This document shows, piece by piece, positions 16,654 through 25,276 of a stretch of 32,995 nucleotides of DNA. The DNA comes from Thermoplasmata archaeon (GTDB lineage Archaea > Thermoplasmatota > Thermoplasmata > Thermoplasmatales > Thermoplasmataceae). The position numbers were made by a program, and so were the translations under genes. The stretch's first letter is position 1. Every line of letters begins with the position of its first letter. The notes beneath the pieces are model-generated. The model did no database searches, was not told the DNA's origin, and saw only the letters and a program-made list of their open reading frames with translations. The stretch covers positions 1 through 32,995 of the forward strand of contig JAJZJZ010000011.1 in NCBI GenBank assembly GCA_021809755.1, read 5' to 3'.

Positions 16654-16983
16654 TCAATAATTGAATCTCTTATCATATTCCTTGTGTGGAAACCACTCCA
16701 GCAGAATTGCAATTATCTCCATTTCGCTCCCGGCAACTGAATAAACTAACCTTTAGGCGTTGGGTAAGTTGTATTTCCACAGGTTGTTGATCTCATACTT
16801 GCTCACGTAGGTTTTCGGTATTTGCCGTTTTGGTATCTGAATACCACAGAAAGGGTTTTGCTTGAGGTCGTCCGTCGCTTGTTCCAGGAATTTGCAAAGT
16901 GATGGATTTTCAGTCTTCATCCTGAAATAGGCTTCTTGGATCTCTTCATCTGCAAATACCACTGTGATTTTCTTGTCAATCAC
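16654..16983 (-). pseudogene. RelE/ParE-like toxin with in-frame stop
   Basis: The first 76 codons from GTG 16983 (MIDKKITVVFADEEIQEAYF ... PKTYVSKYEINNLWKYNLPNA) read as a RelE-superfamily mRNA-interferase-type toxin. A TAA at 16756-16754 interrupts it, yet the same frame continues with family-like sequence (RLVYSVAGSEMEIIAILLEW, then FPHKEYDKRFNY) to TGA 16654-16656. The interrupted spot (NLPNA-stop-RLVYSV) is where homologues have a residue pair like G-W before R-L-V-Y. One nonsense change therefore removes the last ~32 residues, including the active-site strand and C-terminal helix. The GTG start overlaps the antitoxin stop by one base. Confidence 0.75.
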
Positions 16984-17249
16984 TATTTCAGCATCAGCTT
17001 GCTGTTACTGTACTTGCTTACCAGTTCAGGATTCCACACCCATATTATCTTACCATTACGCTGGACAATTTTCCCTGAATCTTCGAGATATGAAATGATT
17101 AGGCTGAATGTTTGGTACATCACTTTCTTCTCCAAGGCAAGCCACAGCTGCCTCTTTGATGGATATTCTTCTGCTTTTCTTAGAGTATCCTCCACCATAA
17201 GGACAGTATCTAATCTTGGATAGTGCACTATTGACTTGTTTTCCATCAT
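16983..17249 (-). CDS. Antitoxin of the RelE-like pair (HTH-type)
   Basis: About 88 residues from ATG 17249 (MMENKSIVHYPRLDTVLMVE, then DTLRKAEEYPSKRQLWLALE). The sequence has winged-helix/HTH character: QTFSLIISYLEDSGKIVQR, then NGKIIWVWNP at the wing. This architecture pairs with RelE-like toxins in Thermoplasmatales, and the gene precedes and overlaps the toxin (TAG/GTG). A longer frame back to 17348 is rejected because a strong TATA element sits inside it. The antitoxin looks intact although its toxin is broken. Confidence 0.65.
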   Translation of the reverse strand: MMENKSIVHYPRLDTVLMVEDTLRKAEEYPSKRQLWLALEKKVMYQTFSLIISYLEDSGKIVQRNGKIIWVWNPELVSKYSNSKLMLK

Positions 17250-17257
17250 GGTATATA

Positions 17258-17274
17258 TTCTTATATAATATATA
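17258..17274 (-). promoter_or_regulatory. TATA box of the toxin-antitoxin operon
   Basis: The minus strand reads CTTATATATTATATAAG, a near-palindromic TATA region 10-25 bp before ATG 17249. Such a symmetric element could also be the autoregulatory site of the antitoxin. Confidence 0.5.
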
Positions 17275-17345
17275 AGTGTATGCACATGGGGTGCTTCAAG
17301 AAATTCAGAATAGAGACTTTGGATCCTACTCAAAAAAGCTAAAGA

Positions 17346-17360
17346 CAAAGGATAGGTAGG
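17346..17360 (+). repeat. 15-bp direct repeat, copy 1
   Basis: CAAAGGATAGGTAGG occurs here and at 19404-19418, bracketing the first surface-protein gene. A weaker relative (TAAAAGATAGGTATG) lies at about 22409 beyond the second paralogue. Confidence 0.7.
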
Positions 17361-17452
17361 TATCCGATTATTTAATTAAATGGATACACGTTCTTTCCAT
17401 GAAGCAGACTTTCCCGTATAGGAGCTGTTTTTCGAAAATGTGATGGAAGAGA

Positions 17453-19357
17453 CTATTTTCTCTTCCTTATAAGTGCAATTGCAGAACCAACGACTGCAAT
17501 GGCAACAACCGCACCTATTATGACATATATTTCTATGTTAGACATTCCTGACGACGGAGTTTTGCTGGGAGATGTTGGATTATATGTTATGCTTACTGAA
17601 ACATTGCTTCCACTTACCTTTATTGAACCGGATGATGGTAAAACTGAATATCCAGATACATTGCTTACTGTGTATGAGTATGTTCCATTGAGTTCTGTGA
17701 ATGTTATTGTGCTTGTTGTGGATGATTCAGTTGATCCATTGAGAGTTACAGACCATGATGTGCCAGATGAAAGACCTGATTCTGTGAATGTTATTGCGTA
17801 TTTACTGACCTTGTTTTTAACAGATGTGAATATTATGGATGCAGGAACATTGCCTCCGCTTACCGTTATGCTTCCGGAGAATGGAGATACGGTATAACCT
17901 GCCACTGATAAGACTGTGTATTGGTATGTTCCATTGAGTTCTGTGAATGTTATTGTGCTTGTTGTGGATGATTCAGTTGATCCATTGAGAGTTACAGACC
18001 ATGATGTGCCAGATGAAAGACCTGATTCTGTGAATGTGATATTGTATTTCGAAATCTCTATTTTGGAGAAGTTAGCTAACACAGAAACACTACTCCCATT
18101 AACAATTACCACTTGTGGTTCAGGTATTTGGGAATAGCCTATCGATTGAATTGGTAAGCAGTAATTAATGCCGGAGGTGCCATATCCCACATACAAAAGA
18201 TAAGTGCCATTCAGTACACCAGAGATTGTAGTAATTCCTGAAGATATATCTTTTAAATATGTATTATATTGGTTAGTAAGAATAAGGACTGTTATACCAT
18301 TTGCGTTAGTAATGAAATTATCTGTGCTAAGCGTAACGGAAACTGAGAGTTGTGTGAAGTTAGCTAACACAGAAACACTACTCCCATTAACAATTACCAC
18401 TTGTGGTTCAGGTATTTGGGAATAGCCTATCGATTGAATTGGTAAGCAGTAATTAATGCCGGAGGTGCCATATCCCACATACAAAAGATAAGTGCCATTC
18501 AGTACACCAGAGATTGTAGTAATTCCTGAAGATATATCTTTTAAATATGTATTATATTGGTTAGTAAGAATAAGGACTGTTATACCATTTGCGTTAGTAA
18601 TGAAATTATCTGTGCTAAGCGTAACGGAAACATTGTATTTCCCATTACCAAATCCCTTTGCGTTGCCGTTTTCTGTATAAGTTATTGAAACTCCTTTGTC
18701 ATATCCATCTACAGTAATGTTACCACTTTCAGGATTCGGGGTGTATCCCGCAGCACTAGCTGTCTTACTAACTTGGTAATGATATGTTCCGTTTGGGACG
18801 TGGAATATTATTGTTTGAGTTGTAGACCATAAAGTTTCCCCGTCTATAGTAACTGACCATGGAACAACACCAACACCATTATTTGACAGCAATCCGGATT
18901 CAGAAAATGTCACTTCGTATGTGTTATAGTTAATAAATACTCCTTTGTCATATCCATCTACAGTAATGTTACCACTTTCAGGATTCGGGGTGTATCCCGC
19001 AGCACTAGCTGTCTTACTAACTTGGTAATGATATGTTCCGTTTGGGACGTGGAATATTATTGTTTGAGTTGTAGACCATAAAGTTTCCCCGTCTATAGTA
19101 ACTGACCATGGAACAACACCAACACCATTATTTGACAGCAATCCGGATTCAGAAAATGTCACTTCGTATGTGCTAATTGAATTAATGGAAAAAGAATTAA
19201 TTCTACTATTAACAACTGCAGGAAAGAAGCTCATTACTGAACTATTGTTAAAGTTCCTGCCCGTATTAGCATGAATTCCGGCAACGGATAAGGATACTGA
19301 CACAAAAAGTAGAACAATACCTATTACCAGAAACTTCGTCCTTTTTGCCCATTGCAT
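17453..19357 (-). CDS. Repeat-rich surface protein A, membrane-anchored
   Basis: About 634 residues from ATG 19357. An ATG at 19372 is in frame, but a TATA box at ~19376-19385 points to 19357. An N-terminal signal/anchor helix (KFLVIGIVLLFVSVSLSVAG) is followed by tandem beta-sandwich-type repeats. Two copies contain TYEVTFSESGLLSNNGVGVV, two contain the YNVSVTLSTDNFITNANG type, and two are of the 'FTESGLSSGTSWSVTLNGS' type. A C-terminal transmembrane helix (IEIYVIIGAVVAIAVVGSAI) and basic tail RKRK close the protein. The bulk should face outside the cell. Such proteins are common in the wall-less Thermoplasmatales and may serve in adhesion or as coat; this role is inferred. Copies of each repeat are nearly or fully identical at DNA level. 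Confidence 0.85.
   Translation of the reverse strand: MQWAKRTKFLVIGIVLLFVSVSLSVAGIHANTGRNFNNSSVMSFFPAVVNSRINSFSINSISTYEVTFSESGLLSNNGVGVVPWSVTIDGETLWSTTQTIIFHVPNGTYHYQVSKTASAAGYTPNPESGNITVDGYDKGVFINYNTYEVTFSESGLLSNNGVGVVPWSVTIDGETLWSTTQTIIFHVPNGTYHYQVSKTASAAGYTPNPESGNITVDGYDKGVSITYTENGNAKGFGNGKYNVSVTLSTDNFITNANGITVLILTNQYNTYLKDISSGITTISGVLNGTYLLYVGYGTSGINYCLPIQSIGYSQIPEPQVVIVNGSSVSVLANFTQLSVSVTLSTDNFITNANGITVLILTNQYNTYLKDISSGITTISGVLNGTYLLYVGYGTSGINYCLPIQSIGYSQIPEPQVVIVNGSSVSVLANFSKIEISKYNITFTESGLSSGTSWSVTLNGSTESSTTSTITFTELNGTYQYTVLSVAGYTVSPFSGSITVSGGNVPASIIFTSVKNKVSKYAITFTESGLSSGTSWSVTLNGSTESSTTSTITFTELNGTYSYTVSNVSGYSVLPSSGSIKVSGSNVSVSITYNPTSPSKTPSSGMSNIEIYVIIGAVVAIAVVGSAIALIRKRK
17679..18040. 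repeat. Intragenic direct repeat, period 246 bp
   Basis: The segments 17679-17794 and 17925-18040 (about 116 bp) are essentially identical and encode the 'ESGLSSGTSW' unit of surface protein A (82-codon spacing). Confidence 0.8.
18068..18631. repeat. Intragenic direct repeat, period 288 bp
   Basis: The segments 18068-18343 and 18356-18631 (276 bp) appear identical base for base. They encode the LSTDNFITNANG-type domain (96-codon spacing). Confidence 0.85.
18691..19172. repeat. Intragenic direct repeat, period 249 bp
   Basis: The segments 18691-18923 and 18940-19172 (233 bp) appear identical base for base. They encode the TYEVTFSESGLLSNNGVG domain (83-codon spacing). Confidence 0.85.
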
Positions 19358-19403
19358 GGATTTTAATAACATGTGTATATATCAACTTTCCGTCATCAAA
19401 ACC

Positions 19404-19418
19404 CAAAGGATAGGTAGG
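19404..19418 (+). repeat. 15-bp direct repeat, copy 2
   Basis: Second copy of CAAAGGATAGGTAGG, just upstream of surface gene A. It may be the leftover 3' flank of a lost paralogue or of a rearranged neighbour. Confidence 0.65.
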
Positions 19419-19428
19419 GAGGACATTG

Positions 19429-20099
19429 TCACATTCCAGTTGATAAATAGTTATGATACCAGAATGATCTATTCAATAATCCCTCTTTTGTCTTGAACCG
19501 ATGTTTGAAGAGCCATGACTGTATGGAGAAATGCTGTTGTACTTTGTGTGCGGTCTTTTCCACATTTGGCTTAAAATATAGAAACACTTTCCTTCTATTT
19601 TTTCTGATGAAATCAAGGAATCCTGCTATTATGATATCTTCCCTATACATACGTTGAATAATTTCAAGGATAATATTCACGATCGAGGCACACTCTTATC
19701 TTTGATCTCATTGGGAAAGTGTTTTCCATAACCATAATTGGGTGGTCTTGCAACAAATGTATATCTGCAGTTAGTGCAGATATATCTCTGAATCCTGAAT
19801 ACCATGCCGTTTTCCATTGTTCCTTAACATGAACAATTCTTCACCACATTATGTGAACCGCACTGTGGACATTTTGGATTGATAAAACTTATGAGATCAT
19901 TTTCTTTAAGTTCCAATTCCATATGCGGCATTCTGTTAATATATAATGAAGAAGAAGCATCCAATGATGAGAAGTCATCAAGTGATGATGATATTCTTTT
20001 GAATTCACTGTAAGGTGCCTTCCTCAGTCGCATGTTGACCAATGTTTCCATGATATTTACATGTTTTCGGTGTGGTGCAATCAATTGTGAAGAAATCAA
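19429..20099 (-). pseudogene. Decayed zinc-ribbon transposase
   Basis: The 5' piece (ATG 20099) encodes ~91 residues ending in CPQCGSHNVVKNCSC, then TAA at about 19826. The same frame goes on past the stop (GTMENGMVFRIQRYICTNCR, then YTFVARPPNYGYGKHFP), completing a C-x2-C...C-x2-C ribbon typical of the N-terminus of several transposases. After a further frame change near 19680 an 83-codon piece follows (KTAHKVQQHFSIQSWLFKHR, then FKTKEGLLNRSFWYHNY). At least one nonsense codon and one frameshift, with most of a catalytic domain missing, mark it as dead. The insertion-sequence family was not determined. Confidence 0.55.
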
Positions 20100-20193
20100 C
20101 TAAATTATGACAATGTCCATGAATTTGAGTCTATATATATTATAAAACAATACGGGTTCAGTTCAATAAAAATGTCGGGAGTCTTTACGTGAT

Positions 20194-21942
20194 CTACTCC
20201 TTGAAAAGTGCCATCAGACGTTCTCTGATCAATTTCTCCCTTGCTTGAACAAATTCTTGGAATTTCTCAATTTTCCATAATCTAGGGTCATCGGGGATCA
20301 AGTGCTTGGCTTTGAAAGCTTCATCGCGGGTCGCGAGCCATTTATCTAGTGTTTTAGCATGCTTTTCTTCGTTCTCTTCTGCTGAAAGAAGCTCAAGGTT
20401 TGCTATACTGTCTTTCATCCCTATACACTTATTTATTTGGTCATCAGTCAGGTCATACTTCCATAGGTTCTTTTTATTCAAGATGCTTCTAGGAAATATG
20501 TGGTCCTGATGCGATTTGAATGCTCCCCAGTTATAATCCCTGTAGAGGACAGAAAGTGCCAGAAATGTTTGTTGACCGCTATATTGGTTTGACAGGTAGT
20601 CTGCGATGGCATTATCGTCAAATGATGCAGTCCTTCCAGCTTTCTCTATCACTTTGCTTATTTCTAAAGTTGGGAAATTAGTGGCGTCAGAATAGCTTTT
20701 CAATGCATTTCTGATATTGGTGAGCATTGAATCAGAAGAGCCCCCAAAAACCCCATTTAGTAATGATGCTATTAGCCAATTCCTCACATTTCTTGAGTTT
20801 TTGACATCGAAAGAGCTGTCTCCTGTAAGCTTAACCTCAGGGTTCTTGAATAAATAATAACAGACAGGTATCAAAGCGTTTGTAGAAGTCAAATTATCGC
20901 TGTCAATTCCATAGTAATTGGAGGCTTCCACTCCCTTCTCTATTGCTGTCTTTATTGAATTCCACTTTTCTTTTATTAAGGTCAGATTTTTTGGTGTAAA
21001 ATTTTGCACTTTGTACGCAACAGGAAGATCTAATAGCACTAAACAGGACTTCATTACAAAATCTTTGTCGAAATTGTTCCGTCCGCTGAGATCTTCATTC
21101 AAGTGACGAACGAAATTATAAATCTCATCACGAGCATTCATTTCATCCCAACTCGCAGTTATCATGGAAAGCAAGAGGTCAGATTTGCTCAACTTCGTGC
21201 CCCCTTCGTTTGCACGGACGAATATATCTAGAACTCTATCATACTCCTGATCCACTTCGGTATAGTATGAAATTACATCATCTTTCCAAACAGCCCTGTA
21301 AAGCCTTTCAAGATTCCTTTCAAAAATTGATATTTGTTTTTTTGTAATGCTGTCAGGTAGGTTATCCTTTTCCTTATCACGAAAAGCATAAAACCTGTCT
21401 TCATTGTCGAAATCTAAAATTTTTCCAATTCTGAACAAGCTCTCTTCAGTGGAATTTGAAGGTTGCCTATCGAAAAATTTCAACCCATAATGTGTTTCAG
21501 AGAGTCCGGTTTCCTCTATGTTCGGATCTTTTAACAATTCAAAATAGAGTCTCTGCTTCGTCCAAGCAGCAGGATCATCCCACCTTTTGTACTTCTGTTT
21601 CTTTTCATAAGTACCTTTAAGTCCTATCAGAATTGATGTCAATCTTTGCTGCCCGTCCAGAATCAATGTCATTTTATGGACGCCATCAGCACTGGCTGGA
21701 TCATTCCTAATTTCAGCATCGGATCCGTTATCCAGAAATTTATAGGCATCCCAAGTGGATTTATTCTTATCATCAAGTTCCCAGAATAGGAAAGAACTGA
21801 TTGGATATCCACGGAGCATAGAGTCAAACAGAGAAATTATTTTTTCTTGTTTCCAAACGAATTGCCTCTGAATTGCAGGCAAGAAGTATTGTGTGTTTAG
21901 CCTTTTTAAAATGTTAGCGATGCTTTCAGATTTATATGCCAT
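20194..21942 (-). CDS. DUF262-HNH (GmrSD-like) defence nuclease
   Basis: About 582 residues from ATG 21942 (MAYKSESIANILKRL). A TTG at 21957 is in frame, but the GGGTG ribosome-binding site (~21956-21961) is better placed for 21942. The N-terminal DUF262 domain has PAIQRQFVW and ILDGQQRLTSIL, then the IFVRANEGGTKLSKSDLLLS block typical of this family. The C-terminal HNH/DUF1524-like region has HQDHIFPRS and DSIANLELLSAEENEEKH. The predicted activity is NTP-stimulated cleavage of modified or foreign DNA. It is only distantly similar to the GmrSD-type gene at 11288, so the two were acquired separately. It lies between the two surface-protein paralogues. Confidence 0.85.
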   Translation of the reverse strand: MAYKSESIANILKRLNTQYFLPAIQRQFVWKQEKIISLFDSMLRGYPISSFLFWELDDKNKSTWDAYKFLDNGSDAEIRNDPASADGVHKMTLILDGQQRLTSILIGLKGTYEKKQKYKRWDDPAAWTKQRLYFELLKDPNIEETGLSETHYGLKFFDRQPSNSTEESLFRIGKILDFDNEDRFYAFRDKEKDNLPDSITKKQISIFERNLERLYRAVWKDDVISYYTEVDQEYDRVLDIFVRANEGGTKLSKSDLLLSMITASWDEMNARDEIYNFVRHLNEDLSGRNNFDKDFVMKSCLVLLDLPVAYKVQNFTPKNLTLIKEKWNSIKTAIEKGVEASNYYGIDSDNLTSTNALIPVCYYLFKNPEVKLTGDSSFDVKNSRNVRNWLIASLLNGVFGGSSDSMLTNIRNALKSYSDATNFPTLEISKVIEKAGRTASFDDNAIADYLSNQYSGQQTFLALSVLYRDYNWGAFKSHQDHIFPRSILNKKNLWKYDLTDDQINKCIGMKDSIANLELLSAEENEEKHAKTLDKWLATRDEAFKAKHLIPDDPRLWKIEKFQEFVQAREKLIRERLMALFKE

Positions 21943-21957
21943 ATTTTTTAACAACAC

Positions 21958-22525
21958 CCATTAAAATGATATTTAGCCATACCTTAAAATTTATTCCTCG
22001 TCTGAATCCTTTTTATATGTGTCTCAAAAGATATTACGTTTAATAGCATTCAATATATTTTCATAATATTCAACTGAATTCAATTTCAATGACTATAAAT
22101 GTGATCAATTTGAGCTTATAATAAATTTGGTTCTTTGGACTTTAATGTTGTTAATGAATCGCTAATTCTATTATTGAGTGGGTTATATGTTGTTCCAAGA
22201 GAATATTTTTATTTTTCATGGTGAGATCATTAATGTGAGGGAAAATTAGCAATTTAATTTGCTTTTGTCCGATTCTCGCTATGATGACCCATACAAAAGT
22301 GCCATGAACCATTATTATTAAATTCTAACATGCGGTATGCCGTTATATAAAGAGAAATTCCTTAAAATTTCAATACTAATATAGTGTGAATAAAACACAT
22401 AGCTATTGGTAAAAGATAGGTATGTCTCTGATTATATAATCAAATGCATAGAAAGCATTCACTTTGTTCAGTTAAATAGGCTTTGCTCCTATACGATCAG
22501 TGTTACGAAAATGTGATGGAAGAGT
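21958..22525. other. AT-rich gap upstream of the DUF262-HNH gene
   Basis: About 570 bp without a credible gene. Its last ~110 bp (22410-22525) are homologous to the 3' flank of surface gene A (17350-17452), including an identical CGAAAATGTGATGGAAGAG at 22506-22524 and 17433-17451. It is therefore the conserved trailer of surface gene B. Confidence 0.5.
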
Positions 22526-24622
22526 TTAGTTTCTCTTCCTTATCAGTGCAAAAGCAACTCCTATAGCTGCAATGGTAACCACCGCACCTATTATGCCATA
22601 TATTTCTATGTTAGGAGTTCCAGATAGTGGAGTTTGGCTGGAGGATACCGTAGTATAAGTTATGGTTTTAGAAATATTGCTTCCACTTACCACTATTGAA
22701 CCGGATGATGGTGAGACGGTATAACCTGCCACTGATGATACTGTATATGAGTAGGTTCCATTGGGTTCAGTGAATGTTATTGTGCTTGTTGTGGAAGACT
22801 GTTTTGAACCGTTAAATGTTACTGACCATGATGTTCCCGATGACAGACCTGATTCAGTGAATGTTATGGTATATTTGGAAGGGGTAGTTTTTATTGGAGT
22901 GAATATTATTGAAACCAGTACATTGCTCCCATTAATGTTTATCTTTCCGGATGATGGTGAGACGGTATAACCTGCCACTGATGATACTGTATATGAGTAG
23001 GTTCCATTGGGTTCAGTGAATGTTATTGTGCTTGTTGTGGAAGACTGTTTTGAACCGTTAAATGTTACTGACCATGATGTTCCCGATGACAGACCCGATT
23101 CAGTAAAACTTCCTTGATTAAAAGGATAGGCGGTTAAAGTAACTGTAATTGGGCGTCCCTGTACTAACATGGTAGGCATATTTGGATATTCCAAAATGTA
23201 GAAACCTGGCCAATTTAAAGCTAATCCAAATGCATAAGAACCGTTATATAAAGTAATGGTCTGAGAAGTTGAATAAGAAAAATATATTATTCCATTAATT
23301 TCCACTGCCCATACTACGGTAAATTGAAAGGAGTTTCCGTCGTAGTTATAACTAAACAAAGGGAAATTTTCTGCGTTAATTGTAACTGTATAGCCAATTT
23401 GCTCTATAGCATATAACTCGACTGTTTGCGACTCATTGTTAACTGTAATATTGTGAGAAGCCGGAGTCTGATTAATAGTGTATCCAGGCATGCTCGTAAA
23501 AAATCTTATATTGTATAAGCCATTTGCAAGCTGTATCACCATACTAGAACTATAACTGGAGAAGATGAGATTATTAATCTCTATTGCCCAAACCACTGTG
23601 AATGAAAATTCGTTATTATTATATGAATAGGCATATACTGGAAAATTATTGGTCTCTATTGAAATGCTATGAGTTGATGGCAAAGATGAGGGATTTGAAG
23701 ATGCGTTAAATTTAAGAGACACAGAAATATACGAATATTCGACTAACAATCTACCCGTTGAGATATTTGACATGTACGCTGAAGGGTCTTGGATGGAGTA
23801 GTTATATGTTCCTGGCATTAAATGAAAACTTATAACACTATTTGTACTTTCAATAAAGGTTCCATTTAAAGTAATACCCCACTCCGTATTTGATGGAAGC
23901 CCGCTTTCAATAAAAGACACGCTTTGGATAATGGGTGTGAAGACTATGGTTGCCCCAAAACTAGATTTTCCAGACTGGGACTGATTACTGATTGTAAAGT
24001 TACCACTTGGGGGACTTGCATAGAATCCAGAAATATTACTTACTGTGTAGTGATAGGTTCCAGGTAACAGTCTTTCGAAACTTATTGTAGTTCCAATAGT
24101 TGACTTAAATACTCCATTTAGTGTAATACCCCAATCCACTCCTCCACCACTGCTAATGGGGGATGGAAGACCTGTTTCAATAAAGCCAGCAGATCCCCAT
24201 AATGAATTAAAAGTTATACTTATAGTGATGTTTGAACTTAACTCAATTTCGCCACTTGGGGGACTTGCATAGAATCCAGAAATATTACTTACTGTGTAGT
24301 GATAGGTTCCAGGTAACAGTCTTTCGAAACTTATTGTAGTTCCAATAGTTGAATTAAATACTCCATTTAGTGTAATACCCCAATCCACTCCTCCACCACT
24401 GCTAATGGGGGATGGAAGACCTGTAACTGTAAATTCTACATAATATAAATTGGATGAAGGGAGATAAGATTTCACTCCCCTTTGTGACATTGCGCTGTTA
24501 TTTACTTGTGTATTGTTATTAATATTATTTCCGATGTTCATATGCATACCTGCAACAGATATGGGAGAAAGAAGAATCAATAATGCAATGCTCACAACTA
24601 TTGAATTAATTGACCATTTCAT
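22526..24622 (-). CDS. Repeat-rich surface protein B, membrane-anchored
   Basis: About 698 residues from ATG 24622 (MKWSINSIVVSIALLILLSP, a signal/anchor helix). A TTG 15 bp upstream is in frame, but the TATA box at ~24645-24653 favours the ATG. The order is two GLPSPISSGGGVDWGITLNG repeats, a related ESGLPSNTEWGITLNGT unit, two divergent domains of the FSFTVVWAIEIN type, and two ESGLSSGTSWSVTFNGSKQS repeats. The C-terminal helix is IEIYGIIGAVVTIAAIGVAF with tail RKRN. It is paralogous to surface protein A, sharing the same C-terminal anchor and repeat family, and also ~100 bp of 3' flank. Probably exposed on the cell surface; the ligand is unknown. Confidence 0.85.
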   Translation of the reverse strand: MKWSINSIVVSIALLILLSPISVAGMHMNIGNNINNNTQVNNSAMSQRGVKSYLPSSNLYYVEFTVTGLPSPISSGGGVDWGITLNGVFNSTIGTTISFERLLPGTYHYTVSNISGFYASPPSGEIELSSNITISITFNSLWGSAGFIETGLPSPISSGGGVDWGITLNGVFKSTIGTTISFERLLPGTYHYTVSNISGFYASPPSGNFTISNQSQSGKSSFGATIVFTPIIQSVSFIESGLPSNTEWGITLNGTFIESTNSVISFHLMPGTYNYSIQDPSAYMSNISTGRLLVEYSYISVSLKFNASSNPSSLPSTHSISIETNNFPVYAYSYNNNEFSFTVVWAIEINNLIFSSYSSSMVIQLANGLYNIRFFTSMPGYTINQTPASHNITVNNESQTVELYAIEQIGYTVTINAENFPLFSYNYDGNSFQFTVVWAVEINGIIYFSYSTSQTITLYNGSYAFGLALNWPGFYILEYPNMPTMLVQGRPITVTLTAYPFNQGSFTESGLSSGTSWSVTFNGSKQSSTTSTITFTEPNGTYSYTVSSVAGYTVSPSSGKININGSNVLVSIIFTPIKTTPSKYTITFTESGLSSGTSWSVTFNGSKQSSTTSTITFTEPNGTYSYTVSSVAGYTVSPSSGSIVVSGSNISKTITYTTVSSSQTPLSGTPNIEIYGIIGAVVTIAAIGVAFALIRKRN
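22701..23104. repeat. Intragenic direct repeat, period 246 bp
   Basis: The segments 22701-22858 and 22947-23104 (158 bp) differ at about one base. They encode the ESGLSSGTSWSVTFNGS unit of surface protein B. Confidence 0.8.
24003..24424. repeat. Intragenic direct repeat, period 249 bp
   Basis: The segments 24003-24175 and 24252-24424 (173 bp) differ at about one base. They encode the GLPSPISSGGGVDWGITLNG unit. Confidence 0.8.
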
Positions 24623-24862
24623 ATTTATATTAATCAACCGCCAGTATATATTATTTTATGAAGAACATATGACGGTAGTCTTTCGTTATAAAATTCTCGT
24701 TAAATACATCAATTTTTCAGAATTCGAATTGCTGACCATGCCTTATCCAAATTACGCTTTGCTTAATTACACATGGAGTCAAAGCGGAGTCGAAATATCA
24801 GGGTTCTTTATGCTTTACATTCATAATGAACCCTTTTATATTACCCTCCATTTAATACCTTT

Positions 24863-25150
24863 CTACCGCCTGAAATTTCTCATTCGCTCCCTGATCTCCT
24901 CCTTCTCACTCTCAGGTAGTAATTCCCATCTCTCCTTGGCTGCATTCATTCTTGCAAGTTCAGTTTTGAAATATCCCTGATATGGAAGCAGTGATTTCAC
25001 ATCAAAGGGCATGGATTCCCAGTATTTATGACGGGTAGCCTTTGCTATTTGGCATTTTGGTTCATTATGAACCTCTGTTCTCCTATCGATCCGAATATCT
25101 AATGGGCACTTAGGAGCAGAACATATTTTATATCTTGAACAGTATTTCAT
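24863..25150 (-). CDS. Small Cys-containing protein, 95 aa
   Basis: The N-terminal half carries four cysteines (CSRYKICSAPKCPLD and, 18 residues on, CQIAKATRHKYW), suggesting a small metal site. The C-terminal half is a charged helix (KEEIRERMRNFRR). It is the last gene of the replication-type operon, ~125 bp after the Sm-like gene. The frame is open further upstream but has no other start codon, so ATG 25150 is used. No known family is named; function unknown. Confidence 0.55.
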   Translation of the reverse strand: MKYCSRYKICSAPKCPLDIRIDRRTEVHNEPKCQIAKATRHKYWESMPFDVKSLLPYQGYFKTELARMNAAKERWELLPESEKEEIRERMRNFRR

Positions 25151-25276
25151 GGTTTTGTATGATAACGCTTCAGGATCTGTGTTGAATTCGATTGATTTTG
25201 TTCCGTTTATCCGTGCTGTTAAAAATGAAGAGGTATCAGTAATGTTATCACCTTACCGTTTTCAATCCATGTGAGA

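Noticed and set aside
16570-16700. Plus-strand frame with a CQTCGES (C-x2-C) motif
   Set aside because: Short, no start codon, overlaps the 3' end of the toxin pseudogene on the other strand; too weak to call a zinc-finger gene remnant.
17499-18680. Several plus-strand frames with repeated sequences inside surface gene A
   Set aside because: Antisense shadows of the internal repeats; the minus-strand gene has signal peptide, anchor and promoter.
24513-24980. 155-codon plus-strand frame between surface gene B and the Cys-rich gene
   Set aside because: It crosses the 5' end of surface gene B, its promoter, and the 3' end of the Cys-rich gene; composition is not protein-like. I treat 24640-24860 as non-coding.
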